Notes under the pieces: model-generated | Told to the model about the DNA's origin: nothing | Seen by the model: the letters and a program-made list of their open reading frames with translations, nothing else | Database searches by the model: none | Translations under genes and position numbers: made by a program | Assembly (NCBI GenBank): GCA_050084515.1 | Contig: CM114275.1 | Span: 3,100,001 to 3,164,000, forward strand | Source: Blasia pusilla | Lineage: Eukaryota > Marchantiophyta > Marchantiopsida > Blasiales | Reading direction: 5' to 3' | DNA length: 64,000 nucleotides | Part shown: piece by piece, positions 37,443-47,882 of the stretch | How the letters are laid out: each line of letters opens with the position of its first letter | How positions within the stretch are numbered: position 1 is the stretch's first letter

Positions 37443-38833
37443 GGCACGCACACTTATCCTAGACTAGACTCCTCTACGTTCTTGGAAAATCCATCAAGGA
37501 TTTATACTAATCACCTCTTGATGCCATAAACCTTAAATTTAACGAAGTCCCACTTCAATATCTTTTAATGAAATCCCACTTCAACCAAGTTGATTTCATC
37601 TCCATCCGCAACTATCACGTAAACTACTCTTGAATCCATGATATTTTTGAATTTATCTAGCTTATGCATTTGTAGATGTTTCCCACCTTCCCAAATAATA
37701 TTGAACTTGAGTCCATTTGGACAAGGTCATTGCATAAGAGCCTCCGTGACCTCATCCACAACAGTGGTTCCTTGTTTAAAGTCAAACAAAGGAACCACTT
37801 TCTCTCCAACCTCGTACCAACCCAAGTTGAAAATAAGGGGAATAGCTTTTCCCCATTAGTACCTAAGCTCTCGACGGAAGAACTTCCTCCAACATGACTA
37901 TGATTTCAAGGGTCTAGCTTGCACTCTAGCTTTAGGATGTTGTTAATGTTGGAACCAACCAACCAAATCATTTGGTATTATGGAAGTATTTTCTCAAATT
38001 TTGGGCATCACGCAATTTTATAATTATAGATGTAAAGATGATTCATAAAGTAATTGGTTATATGACTTCACCATAATGCAAATCATCACTCCCAATATGA
38101 CTCCCTTGAAATTATCGGTTGCATGACAAGTTTTTCATGTAGTCCATCACATAAGATTGATTGCATGACCTCTATATTCATGTAACTCATCATTTTCCAA
38201 TCTGAGCTCTTGTAAAACGATCGACTTCAAGACAAGTTTTTTCATGCAACCAATCACTTTAAGTCTTTCTAAGATGGAGAGTGATTGTTCTCGCAATATG
38301 TTAAGAAATTTGTATGAAACTGTGAGAAGAGATTTGCTCGGAAATGTTTCCTAGAGTTAAAAATGGTCGTGCTCCATTTTCCAAGGAAAACATTATAGAG
38401 ATGATTAAGAGGTTCAAGAGGTCTACATCAAGATCCGGCACTTTGTGATTTTGCATGAAAAACTTTTTCTATCCTTTTCGTGTCCAACAAAACTTGAATT
38501 TGGGATGTGGATAAAGCCAAATCTGAAAAATAAAATATGAGGGGATTTTTTGGCATTTTCTTTTGAGATTTGGACCATCAGTTACCACCATATCTCTGAA
38601 AAACAAACCCAAGACATGTATATTTTTTTACCATTTGAGAGTCGATCTAATGTTTTGTATGGGAAGGAGTGACAAAAAATTTTACATATCTAGAAAATAG
38701 CAGAGTTAATCTATATCAAAAGCAACTCATGGGTGTGATTTGGTTTATTTCTCATTTCTCTCATTTAGGATAACTACACTAGCCTCATTGTATCAAGGTA
38801 GGCATTATTGTTTAGTAAAGATGAGTCAATGGC
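37443..38833. other. intergenic, contains one hairpin at 37763-37799
   Basis: AGTGGTTCCTTGTTT pairs with AAACAAAGGAACCACT (37763-37777 and 37784-37799, one bulged base). Otherwise AT-rich with no gene. Confidence 0.5.
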
Positions 38834-39062
38834 ATGTTGATTTCATCCAGTTGTCATGCACATACACATCGCTACACAACATACATCGCTATCCCCGAAC
38901 ACACACATAAACACACACGATTCCATGCTAACTCATGGCATCCAAACAATGAGACAAGAAGTACCAAAATATCTCCAATCGCCCCGCTAGTTGGTGGTTT
39001 GGTTCCTCTAACTCTAGATAGCCATCTATCCCTACCCACCATGACATATATCTCTCGGACGT
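38834..39062 (-). mobile_element. fragment of gypsy family A leader, reversed
   Basis: The plus strand here (ACACATCGCTACACAACATACATCG, CCATGCTAACTCATGGCATCCA, GAAGTACCAAAATATCTCCAAT) matches the reverse complement of about 50790-50990, the leader/gag-start of family A. It abuts the LTR-like unit at 39063. Confidence 0.7.
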
Positions 39063-40338
39063 TGTCATATAGTAGAATCATTCAGTGTGTAAACTCCTTC
39101 CTCATTAAGTGTTAGATAGAGTTTTATTAGTATTAAGTAAATTAGCTTAGGAAAAAGAAATTTCCATGTTTAAACTTCTTTATGGTGCCTCTTTTATGCG
39201 GGCCCAACTTTAGGAAAAGAGGTAATAAATAAAAAATGACTTTATAAAAATTAAGTAGTGAGGTTGGTGCTTTATTGAAAAGCAAAAGTAAACTTGGTTG
39301 GTGGCTAGGGTAGTTGGGGTAATTTGGAAAATATCAAGTGTATAAAAGAGGATATTTTGGAAGAGATAAGACGAAATCTACTTGTGTCAAAATGTGATTG
39401 GCTACGCCTTGAAAGGAAGTCATGTGGCACAAGATAAGATAAGCTCTATTTCGTACTCTTGTGGATCCCTAATGAGTATATAAAGATGAGGGACCTTCAA
39501 GGATTTATCACTTTCTATTTCACATCTTGAGTCTCTCGTGTCATTCTTGAGTGTATGGTTTTGGGATTGCTTGCTCTTCCAATGAGAGTGGATCACCCCT
39601 CTTAGGAGAGTAACTTGACCATGGTCTATTCTTCAAGAGGTTTTTAGAGTGTGGTGTATGTGGAGAGGAGAGGCTTGTCACCTTAGAGGAGTTTAGTCAT
39701 ACTAAAATAGTGAATATTTTGGCTTGTTATTTTCCCAATGAGAGTGGATTACCCCTCTTGGGAGAATAATTCCACCAAAGCCCATTCTTGAGGAGAGTAG
39801 AGAATGTCTGTCAAGCATGGATAGGGATGAAGCACGAGTTATGCCCGACTTTCCTTTCCTCAATCCTTATCATGTGAAGATACTCTTTGTAGATAGGCAC
39901 TAGTTCACTCGCTATTTAGTTTATCACTTTAAGGAGGCATTCATGAATCAAGTCATGCAATCTCCAACTCCAATGATTCTTCCTATCGTCACATATGGAA
40001 GGACATGGGATTATACTTTGTACGTCCTTATATAGCGATCCATGGATGTCAATAGGCCTGCTCAAATAGGGTTTAACACTAGTTGTGCTATCTTCCTTGT
40101 ATACAAGCATAAAGTAGTTTAGAGTGATTTTATAGTAAGGAATTTTGGGGTCCGATGTTACGAAGAAGTGATCGCCTCGGCACTTCCGTTTGTAATACCT
40201 GTCGTGAGAGAATGGAGAGTATACATAATATTTTTGTATTGAAAAAGGAGAACTTCCTACAGAGTTCACCTTGAATTGACCACGTCTGCCGTAGCTAGAA
40301 AGTCCGCCCTTACTCGGAGAAAGGCTCTCGACACGACA
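39063..40338 (-). mobile_element. family C LTR-like unit, copy 1 (1276 bp)
   Basis: Plus-strand ends TGTCATATAGTAGAATCA and CTCTCGACACGACA. It matches the reverse complement of 48098-49374 over its whole length. Ends are TGTC/GACA as in LTRs. No polymerase frame lies inside. It contains a TATATAAGGA-type box on the minus strand near 40035 and two direct copies of CCAATGAGAGTGGATYACCCCTCTT (39579 and 39735). The flanks ACGT/ACGC could be a 4-base target duplication with one change. A solo LTR is the likeliest explanation. Confidence 0.7.
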
Positions 40339-40445
40339 ACGCTAAGAGCAAGAAGGTTCGGTGCTCATGTGGCTCCATCATTAGTCGTCTTCTTCTCATC
40401 CATGTCACAAATACAAGTCGGAATGTAAAACTACCTACTCTATGT

Positions 40446-40600
40446 ACATCTGCGACATATCCATCATCCTTGAGGAATCCTAGTGAGAGGTGGCGTCAAA
40501 CATGTCATATGCCATCCTCTGGAACATCCATCATAGACTAGCATAGTGGCTGCACCACAGGCGGAACTACACAACATACACCGCAAGCCAGGAGGAATTA
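40446..40600 (-). pseudogene. PHD-like zinc finger at the end of family B pol
   Basis: On the minus strand: RCMLCSSACGAATMLVYDGC, then SRGWHMTCLTPPLTRIPQG, a TGA (40464-40466), and WICRRC. This follows the PHD pattern Cys-x2-Cys, Cys-x2-Cys (first Cys of the second pair is Tyr here), Trp-His-x2-Cys, and Trp-x-Cys-x2-Cys, with the family's LTPPL..IPQG.W spacing. PHD fingers bind histone H3 tails. Placed where chromoviruses carry a chromodomain, it could have guided integration. This copy is broken. Confidence 0.7.
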
Positions 40601-41446
40601 CTACTAAGCTCAGATTCATTGTATCGTCAATGTTTGGAAGATGACATGGTGCACAATTACGCACATGGTCCTTCCAAACCATATCATTGCGTCCCACCAA
40701 TAAGCGAACACCAGGTGGCAAAACCTCATGCACTCTCAAGATGGTGCGCCCTGCATTCACATCCAACATCATGGGTACCGTCTGCTACAAGTAGATATAG
40801 TCTCCCTGATGAAACCTCCGGATAATAGGTCGATAACCACCTCCCCGAATAGTCACATACCTCAATGTATCCCGATGTTGCGCAATCGCCAAGTTCTCAA
40901 ACGCCATGGGCATCACTCTTCGAAACACCTCAGCCCTCTCAGAACATGCTCGTATCCAAACATCAAGGTCATCAAGGTTCAACACCTCACCAACATCTCG
41001 ACGAATGGCTGCAGGTAAATCTGGCTCTCGGCCATAAAGCAACAAGTACGAAGAGAAAGACGCTAAGGATGTCTGCCTGCTGAATCTGTATCCCATCGCC
41101 AACACGGCAACTGAAGGTCCCAATCTCTTAGGTGACCTCTTTGCAAGCCATACTTACGTAGTCCTCTCTTCACTGTCTGCACAACCCGCTCCGCTAGTCC
41201 ATCCGCCTCAGGATGATCTCGTGAAGTAGAGCGGTGGTCGATCAATGTCTGATCACACAAGGCTTGAAACTCCCCGCGGAACTCTGTACCCTCGTCTGTC
41301 AACATCTCAGCCGGTGCGCCGTAATGACTCCGCACTCGATCTAGGAAGGCATACGATACTCCCTCACTTGCTTTGTCAGGAAATGCAACCAACTCTATCC
41401 ACTTCGAGAAGTGCTCGACCATCACCAACACATAACAACTATGGCT
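40600..41446 (-). pseudogene. family B integrase core and C-terminal region
   Basis: VMVEHFSKWIELVAFPDK, then LTDEGTEFRGEFQALC (second catalytic Asp) and DHPEADGLAERVVQTVKRGL (catalytic Glu). A frame change near 41100 leads to SFSSYLLLYGREPDLPAAIR and, near 40800, FHQGDYIYL. These are the normal integrase core and GPY/F-like C-terminal blocks. Confidence 0.85.
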
Positions 41447-42442
41447 GTCCTGCGCCTACTTCCTTGAACATCAATCTTAGTGTTGCATAAGCATACGTTC
41501 AGCACGACATGCTCTCATCGTCAACCTGATCCTAAACGCACTCACGTTAGTCTGGCCTTGGGTCAAGAGACCTTCCAACCCACCAAATCCTCAACTCGGC
41601 ATCTCATCAAGCTCAACCTTCCCTACTTCCTATGTTCCAAACACAACAAGTTCTTCAAGACTTGGAATAGACTTTCTGGTTAGTCCAAGAACCTAAAACA
41701 GGACTTGCCCACCTAGCGGTCCCAACTGTTAAACGGACCTCGTGCGAGTTCCTAACCGGGACCCAAGTAATTGAGTCATGGGTTGGAATCCAAGAGGGAT
41801 CTCTAAAATTCACCTCAATAGACTTGATTCAGCTTTTCAAGCCCAACTCCAAACTTCCGATCCGTTCCATGCCCTTGAGCCGCCCCGTGGTACCCAAAGT
41901 GGGGTTCGAGTCCCAAGCATCCTTGGAGACCTTCCCCCTTACTAGTACTTCTCAGAATCTCCATCCCCCTATCGTTGGGAAAGGATGGTCGGGCCCTTCA
42001 TTTTGGCCCTCAACCCGATCCTACTTACAATTGTTTTTGGATCTTTTCTCAACTGCTACTTATGCATTGCAAAGATCTTTAGTGCGTCTAAACCGACTTT
42101 CCATAAGCTTTCCAATGCATCCTCATTAGTCCTAAACGCATCTTGGAACTAAAGTTTATGGCGATAAATACAGTCGGAAGCTCCCAAACGCTAGTGGCGT
42201 CCCAAATCCAGATCACCTTCTTTGGCAACCCACTTCCTAGACTTGAATCCTCTCAAGTCTTCATCCGCATTTGGTCCAGGTTCCTCAATCGCGACCACAA
42301 CACATGAAACGCAAAGCCTTGCTTGCGTCTCAACTCTTATCTCTTCTCCGAGACCACTCCAACGTGCAAACCATCTTAGCGTGAGCCCGCTAGTGTTCCG
42401 ATGTTCCGCTTTGGCACTCATTTGGTCATGAGGGTCACGACA
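41447..42442 (-). mobile_element. solo LTR of family A inside the family B integrase, ATGGC duplication
   Basis: Plus-strand ends TGTCCTGCGCCTAC and GGGTCACGACA, 996 bp. Identical 5-base ATGGC flanks at 41442-41446 and 42443-42447. Removing the LTR and one ATGGC restores the integrase phase, which proves the insertion history. Confidence 0.96.
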
Positions 42443-42865
42443 ATGGCGCTCCGTCAAAGGCAAAGGTCCTGCAAAATCCAAACACCATCTATAATCTAAA
42501 CCCATGATCGGAAGTGGATGCAACTGTGGAGTCGGAGCATTGAACGATGCTCGGACTCGATCACACATCATGCATCTGGCAACAAATTATTGAACATCAG
42601 TTTGCATGCCTCGCCACCAATACTGAATCTGAAGCAAGTTGTACGTCCGCTTCACTCCAAAATGACCCAACTCCTCGTGGGCATGACGCACCAAAGGTAC
42701 TCTCTGCGAAGGATGAGGCACTACACGCACTCTACCATCCTCCCACACTCGCAACACATGTGTGCCCTCCCACCGGAATCGTCTGGCTCGCTGTAGGATC
42801 TGATCTCGCTCTCTAGCACCCATTGTGCTCGCGACGCTACCAGTACATAGGTTCTCCAAGACCAC
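42443..42865 (-). pseudogene. family B integrase zinc finger and start of core
   Basis: RHAHEELGHFGVKRTYNLL and CMMCDRVRA supply the His-His-Cys-Cys zinc-binding motif. DYRWCLDFAGPLPLTERH carries the first catalytic Asp. The frame then meets the solo LTR at 42442 and resumes on its other side at 41446 after one target copy is discounted. Confidence 0.88.
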
Positions 42866-42959
42866 TCCATCGTCATGAATGTCTCGGCCACTGTCGTCTC
42901 CTCACCGGCCTCTCGATCTAAGGACTCTCCATCAGACCTCGCCATCGAAGTCTCAGAAA

Positions 42960-43640
42960 TTTGGCTCTCCATAGCCAACAAGCCCAAATAGGCTGACGCA
43001 TGCCATCCTCGCACCAACTCCTCATCACTCTCACCATGTCAACGAGCTCCAGTTGCATCTTGCTGACTCGGGCATGGATTACGGTTCAAACCATCTGCAT
43101 CCTGGTTGAGCGTCCCAGGTCTATGCACCACCTGGAAGTCATACTCCTACAACAAAAGAGCCCACCTTGCAAGCTTCCTTGTAAGGTTTTCGGACGCCAT
43201 CAACCACTTAAGGGGCTGATGATCAGTAGTGATGGTAAAGGGATTGCCGAATAGATAACGTCTGAAATGTGCGACAGCCTACACTGCAGCCAAGCACTCA
43301 CCCTCATACGAGCTATACTTTGCCTCTCAAGCGTTGTTTGAGCGACTAGCGTAAGCCACCACAAACTCTCTACCATCATTCATCATGCTGGGTGAGCATA
43401 GCTCCAAGCCCCAACGTGCTCCAATCGGTATGCAACTGGAAAGGACGCCCCGTGATCGATCTTCTCAATATGGGCGCGGACATCAATCTGCCCTTGAGCA
43501 TCTGAAATGCTCTCTCTTGCTCATCCCCCAGGTGCCAATCTTGATCCACCTTGGTCATCAAGGTTAGCGGCTTTGAAACCCTTGACGTACTGTCGATAGA
43601 AGCTCGCCAATCCCATGTATACACGAACTCGATTCACATC
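42960..43640 (-). pseudogene. family B RNase H
   Basis: LHTDWSTLGLGAMLTQHDE (Asp of the active site, then Trp where Ala/Ser is usual), AKYSSYEGECLAAV, HFRRYLFGNPFTITTDHQPLKWL and DADGLNRN give the complete order. Stops lie at positions where Gln, Trp or Arg are expected. Confidence 0.85.
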
Positions 43641-44190
43641 TCTGGGACGTGGAATACGTGAAATAGCCTCTACCTTTGTCTGTTGCACACCAAGGCCCCT
43701 TGGGTATATCGTATGACCCAAGTTCTCAATCTGGTTGTAGAAGAACTTGCACTTGCCTGGATGTAGCTTTAGCCCATGTAACTACAATTGTCAAAACACC
43801 TCCTCTAGATGTCGCTCATGCTCCTCAACCGTGGCGCTAAAGACTACAATGTCATCAATATAACACCTAGCAAAATCTAGACCTACCAAGATCCTATCCA
43901 TGACCCTGTGAAACTCATCCGGGGCGTTCTTTAACCCGAATGGTAAGAACCCCCATTGGTACAAACAATCCTTTGTAAAGTGACTCCATGTCACTTTACC
44001 TGTAGGGTTGTCGGAAGATTGGCGTGTCACTCGACAACTCAATGCGGATCCCTCGACCCTTCAGCGTACCCAAATCATGCATAGTAAATGCAAAACACCT
44101 CCTATAACTCCTAAGGAACTGGTATATCCGACGCCGCTCTCCTCCTTTCAACTTAGGGCCCATATGTGGCTTCCAAGTCTCCATCGTGAC
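43640..44190 (-). pseudogene. family B reverse transcriptase
   Basis: The block RIELSSDTPIFRQPYR begins RT. QWGFLPFGLKNAPDEFHRVMD and CYIDDIVVFS (catalytic YIDD, about 43863) are intact in sequence, and a PRDVNRVRVYMGLASFYRQYVKGF thumb segment follows. The part between the palm motifs is shortened or frame-shifted (about 43990-44050). Confidence 0.85.
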
Positions 44191-44479
44191 TATGGTAGGA
44201 CTCTCTTGCGCAGATGTTGGTGGTTGCTATGGTGCAACCCCGTCTCGGATAATAGAACTCTCATCTCCACGTGCAGTACTCGAAACCACGCTCGATGTTG
44301 TGGCTATCATCTCCTGGCATACGCGCAAAACATCCCAAGAAGTTGAAGGGTGTCTCTCCCAATCACCCTTGGTATGTCGATCTCCTTGGGTCTTGCCCCC
44401 AGCCACTCCCTCAACCGTCTCAGTAGGCATGGGGCTCACCAACGCAAATTTTGTGATCTTTCGTATCCTCAAACGATGT

Positions 44480-45510
44480 TGCTCGGCTACTCCTCAGCTA
44501 AAAATCCATGTCAAGCAGTTCAGGTCTATCGCCTGACCCAAGACATGATGTTGTGATGCCTCCCATAGTGACGATACTTCCGTCACTCCTGTGGGGAATC
44601 CCATTGCTCGCTCTCGCTCATCGGCATTGGGCTCCACCAACCTCTGTACCTGGTCATCCCTAAATGCTGCTAAGGTCGTCATCTCTCCTGGCCATCGCTC
44701 GATCATTGCACCTATGAATCAAACGGGTAATGAGCTAAGGCACCCATCACCTGACTGTCATCCTGGTTTGTACGACGGTGACTCCTCCCACTAATCCAGG
44801 GAAAACCCCATCGGATATAACACTGCTCTGCCAACCAAGACGTCGTAGGACTCTGCATCAGTCATTATCGCCTTGGCTCGCACCACAGACTCATCTGTAG
44901 GACGTCCCAGGTGAATCCTCACCACGACCTCCTCTCAGGTGATATATTGTGTAGTACTCGCTCCATCCAAGGATGTCTGTATCTGGAATGGAAAACGCTC
45001 CATATCGGCTCTTGTTAAGCCCAATCCTCTGAATGACGCTTTCCCCAACATCAGGGGTTGCGCGCATGAATCCAAAAAAATGTGTTGCGGACTAAAAGCT
45101 CTACCTCCAGGACACAAACTGGAAGACCTCTCTACATTTATCTAGCAATACACCACCAGAAGAAGCCATGGCACGCTCTATCGCAGGTCTACCAAGCATC
45201 TCCGCCATCCTAGCAGCCGCATCTTGCCATGAATCTGACGTGGACAGTCCGAGCATCCGCTCCAAGGGCATGTCCATCACCTCCTCTACAATCACCTCTG
45301 AACGTGATGCAAGAACTCCAACTCCACGCTCAGAGAGCGTAGCGGCTAGCCAAAAAACCTCGGCGGGCGTACCTCCCAACGTCATAACATCGGAAACAGA
45401 AAATAAAGGAGCACGGTACACAACAGTGGCCACCCCCAAAAACTTGCTCGACACATGTCCCTCTTGAGCATTAGCAATAGGAGTCATCATACTTGCTTCT
45501 CCCATTGTCT
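44480..45510 (-). pseudogene. family B aspartic protease region
   Basis: IFLDSCAQPLMLGKASFRGLGL (about 45090-45025) matches the LDxGAQP protease motif of plant gypsy elements, with Cys in place of Gly after Asp-Ser. Further downstream ERERAMGFPTGVTEV and HHVLGQAIDLNCLTWI are the spacer blocks typical before RT. Stops separate these blocks. Confidence 0.75.
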
Positions 45511-45976
45511 TTCATGCCTGCACACCAACAACATCACCAACTCTCCAGGAATTCTGATCGATGGGGTCCTCATCACCTCGGACAACTTGAAAGACTGAGG
45601 AAGCCTGGTCTATTTCGTGGCTTCCCCTCACTGTGGATCCAACTCTACGGCTGCTCTACGCGTCATATCTGTGGCGGCCTCCATCTGGGCAACCTTGCAC
45701 ATCCAATCAGGATCCTCCATATCTTTGGCTGCTCCATATGATGTAAATGCCATGGATCTGGCATCAGGTAACCTCAATGCCATAGGGGCAATCTGTTCAT
45801 GTAGCTGGTGTATATGAGCAGCCATCCCAGCCTCACGCCCGGCGTCTCCCTTGATGCGTCTAGGTGGTGGGACTCTACCTCCTCCACGGGCAGCTCCACC
45901 ACCCTATTGGGCAACTCCAACTCCTCGTCCTCCAACGGGACCACCTAGTGCACAATCTCTAGCCCACGCTGACCGG

Positions 45977-46639
45977 CTATTCACTTTGGTACCCTCTCTG
46001 GCCCTTGATCCGGACGTAACTAAGGTTGTAAACTGAAACACCTAGCACGTGTATGACCATACCTCTGACAATAGTCACACTGATAACCTCTTGGTGTAGC
46101 ACCATCTCCTCCTCTATGCTGAGGCATACGTCCATGATCCTGACGAGTGCAATCACGCTGATGATGGGCTCCACCACATGACCAATAAGTAATCGTAGGT
46201 AGCTGCTGCTAAGCCGTATATGAAGGCGCAAGTCTCTGGGATATAGTCTCTTGGTATCCTCCCTGAGCTTGTGGTGCCACAGTCGACGTGTCTCGGAGTC
46301 CACGTTGATGCACTGGTGGTGCAGACAATCGTGACTGCTCTCGCCTAGAACCCATGGTGGCTACGCTCTCCTCCGCCATGTTGCGCTCAATGTTCTGTTC
46401 TTGGTAGTCCTAAAAACATCTCTCAATGTAAGGGAGGTGTTCATAAGAAGCACCCCCTCGTGTACCCGTGTCCAGAGGGTCCGATCCAGCATCGCGTACC
46501 ATGACTGGATAGCCTAAGCCTCTATCACCCCTTGAGTAACGTTGATTAACCGACGCAAGCGAGTGTAAGCCTCACGCAAACTCTCATCCGTGCACCTCTA
46601 GAAGTCGTGGATGCTCCGCAACTTCTCCGTCCGTACCCC
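45977..46639 (-). pseudogene. family B gag end with CCHC zinc knuckle
   Basis: CDYCQRYGHTRARC is encoded at 46079-46038 on the minus strand: a perfect Cys-x2-Cys-x4-His-x4-Cys knuckle. It is read in a frame with several TAG stops on either side, a different frame from the longest open stretch here. The upstream part is Gln-rich. Confidence 0.8.
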
Positions 46640-47287
46640 CTAGTAGCTCGCCCTCAATTCAGCGAAGAACTCAACCACGGGGTTGAACCTGGGAAAAACA
46701 CGACTAAATAGTGCAACTGCTCCAATGCGAGTGACCCCTCCTAAAACATCACTAGTGGAAGAGGAAGTAGTCTCTCCTGACTCCTCCTCCTCATCTGGGA
46801 ACAGCTCCGTCCATGACACATAGTGTGGGTCATAGTAGAGTCGCCATACCTCAATCTCCTGGGCATATCTGTGGGAGAACTCATGGTAATCGTCCATGGG
46901 TGCCCCCTCTAAATGCTGGAACATACCATACCATGTTGTAAACGGGTTGAACTCTCTAGAGTTCTTAACCCACTGTGAGTCACACCAACTCCTAAACTCC
47001 GTAATGAAGTCGTGTAGCTCTATGGTGCCTACAGCACCCAAAAACCTACGTGGTCCTCTACCCCGGCCGTCCAGCTCATATGCCCAATAGGTAGGACCAT
47101 CCAATGTATACGGTGGATCACTAAAACGCTCCTCTACATGCTCCTCCTTGTCTGAAGACGACACAGAAAGAGATCGAGGTGGTCTCTCACGTGGAGATCC
47201 TTGAAACCTCGCACCACTCCGGGTAAACCCTCTAGAGCTACTGTCAGGTCCACAACCTCGCCTCTCAAAATCCTCAAAGGATGCCAT
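46640..47287 (-). pseudogene. family B gag, N-terminal part
   Basis: Open frame of 215 codons with a charged, Ser/Arg-rich start, a YWAYELDGRGRGPRRFLGAV segment, then FITEFRSWCDSQ and an aromatic-rich capsid-like region. The reading continues past a TAG near 46640 into residues resembling the end of a retrotransposon gag domain (SLREAYTRLRRLINVTQGVIEA). Confidence 0.75.
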
Positions 47288-47289
47288 GA

Positions 47290-47882
47290 TGGCCCTCGTG
47301 CCCCTCTCACACGATCACTCTCAATCTCGCGAGTTATCCCTCAATCACTCAAACTAAACATGCGGCACTCAATCTACAATCTCTCATTAAGATGTGTGTT
47401 GTGCGGCAACAAGCAGTGTGGTGTGGCAAATCAACTGATCTATTCTCTCATCGAAAAACCACCCTCAACTCTGGACATCCCACACAGGTCTATGTCCCCT
47501 AAACCCATACATCATCGATGCTCCTAGCATCAGCACGAAACCCAATATCCCAAATAACTTCCCAATACTCGGAAATCCCTCATGCGTGTAGTGTAAGAGA
47601 CCAGAATGGGTAACTTGACAATAATGTCAATGTCACTCCTCGGCAACTACAAATCTTAACCCCAACTCAGTTATGGAGACAATTCCTCCAATCAGCAAGT
47701 CGTACTCCTCTTGTACTGACGCTGCTCAAACCTCCTCGATGTGCGGTGCAAGTCCAGCGGTCCGATGTGGCACTAGCGGCACGAAACGGCTACAAATGGC
47801 ATAGCACTCAGAAATGGGGTGCAGCACTTGGCGACATATCCTCCTCCATCACCAATTCATACGCTTTGCTCTTTAGTGAAGG
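47290..47882 (-). mobile_element. family B 5' leader
   Basis: Sequence between the start of family B gag and the family A LTR. No gene. It should be the untranslated leader of B, cut at 47882 by the family A insertion. B's own 5' LTR and primer site were not recognised. Confidence 0.45.

Larger units (their letters stand above)
40440..47882 (-). mobile_element. Ty3/gypsy retrotransposon family B, decayed, with PHD-like C-terminus
   Basis: Minus-strand order: leader (about 47290-47882), gag with CCHC knuckle, protease, RT, RNase H, integrase zinc finger, integrase core, C-terminal module and PHD-like finger. Many stops and frame changes. It is interrupted by a family A solo LTR (41447-42442) and its leader abuts or is cut by family A at 47883. 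I did not identify its own LTRs. RT before integrase assigns it to Ty3/gypsy. Confidence 0.88.

Noticed and set aside
39063-40338. Family C unit as the 3' LTR of gypsy family B
   Set aside because: The sequence just before it on the minus strand is not a polypurine tract, and the only other C unit is inside family A and inverted, so C is not the LTR pair of B.
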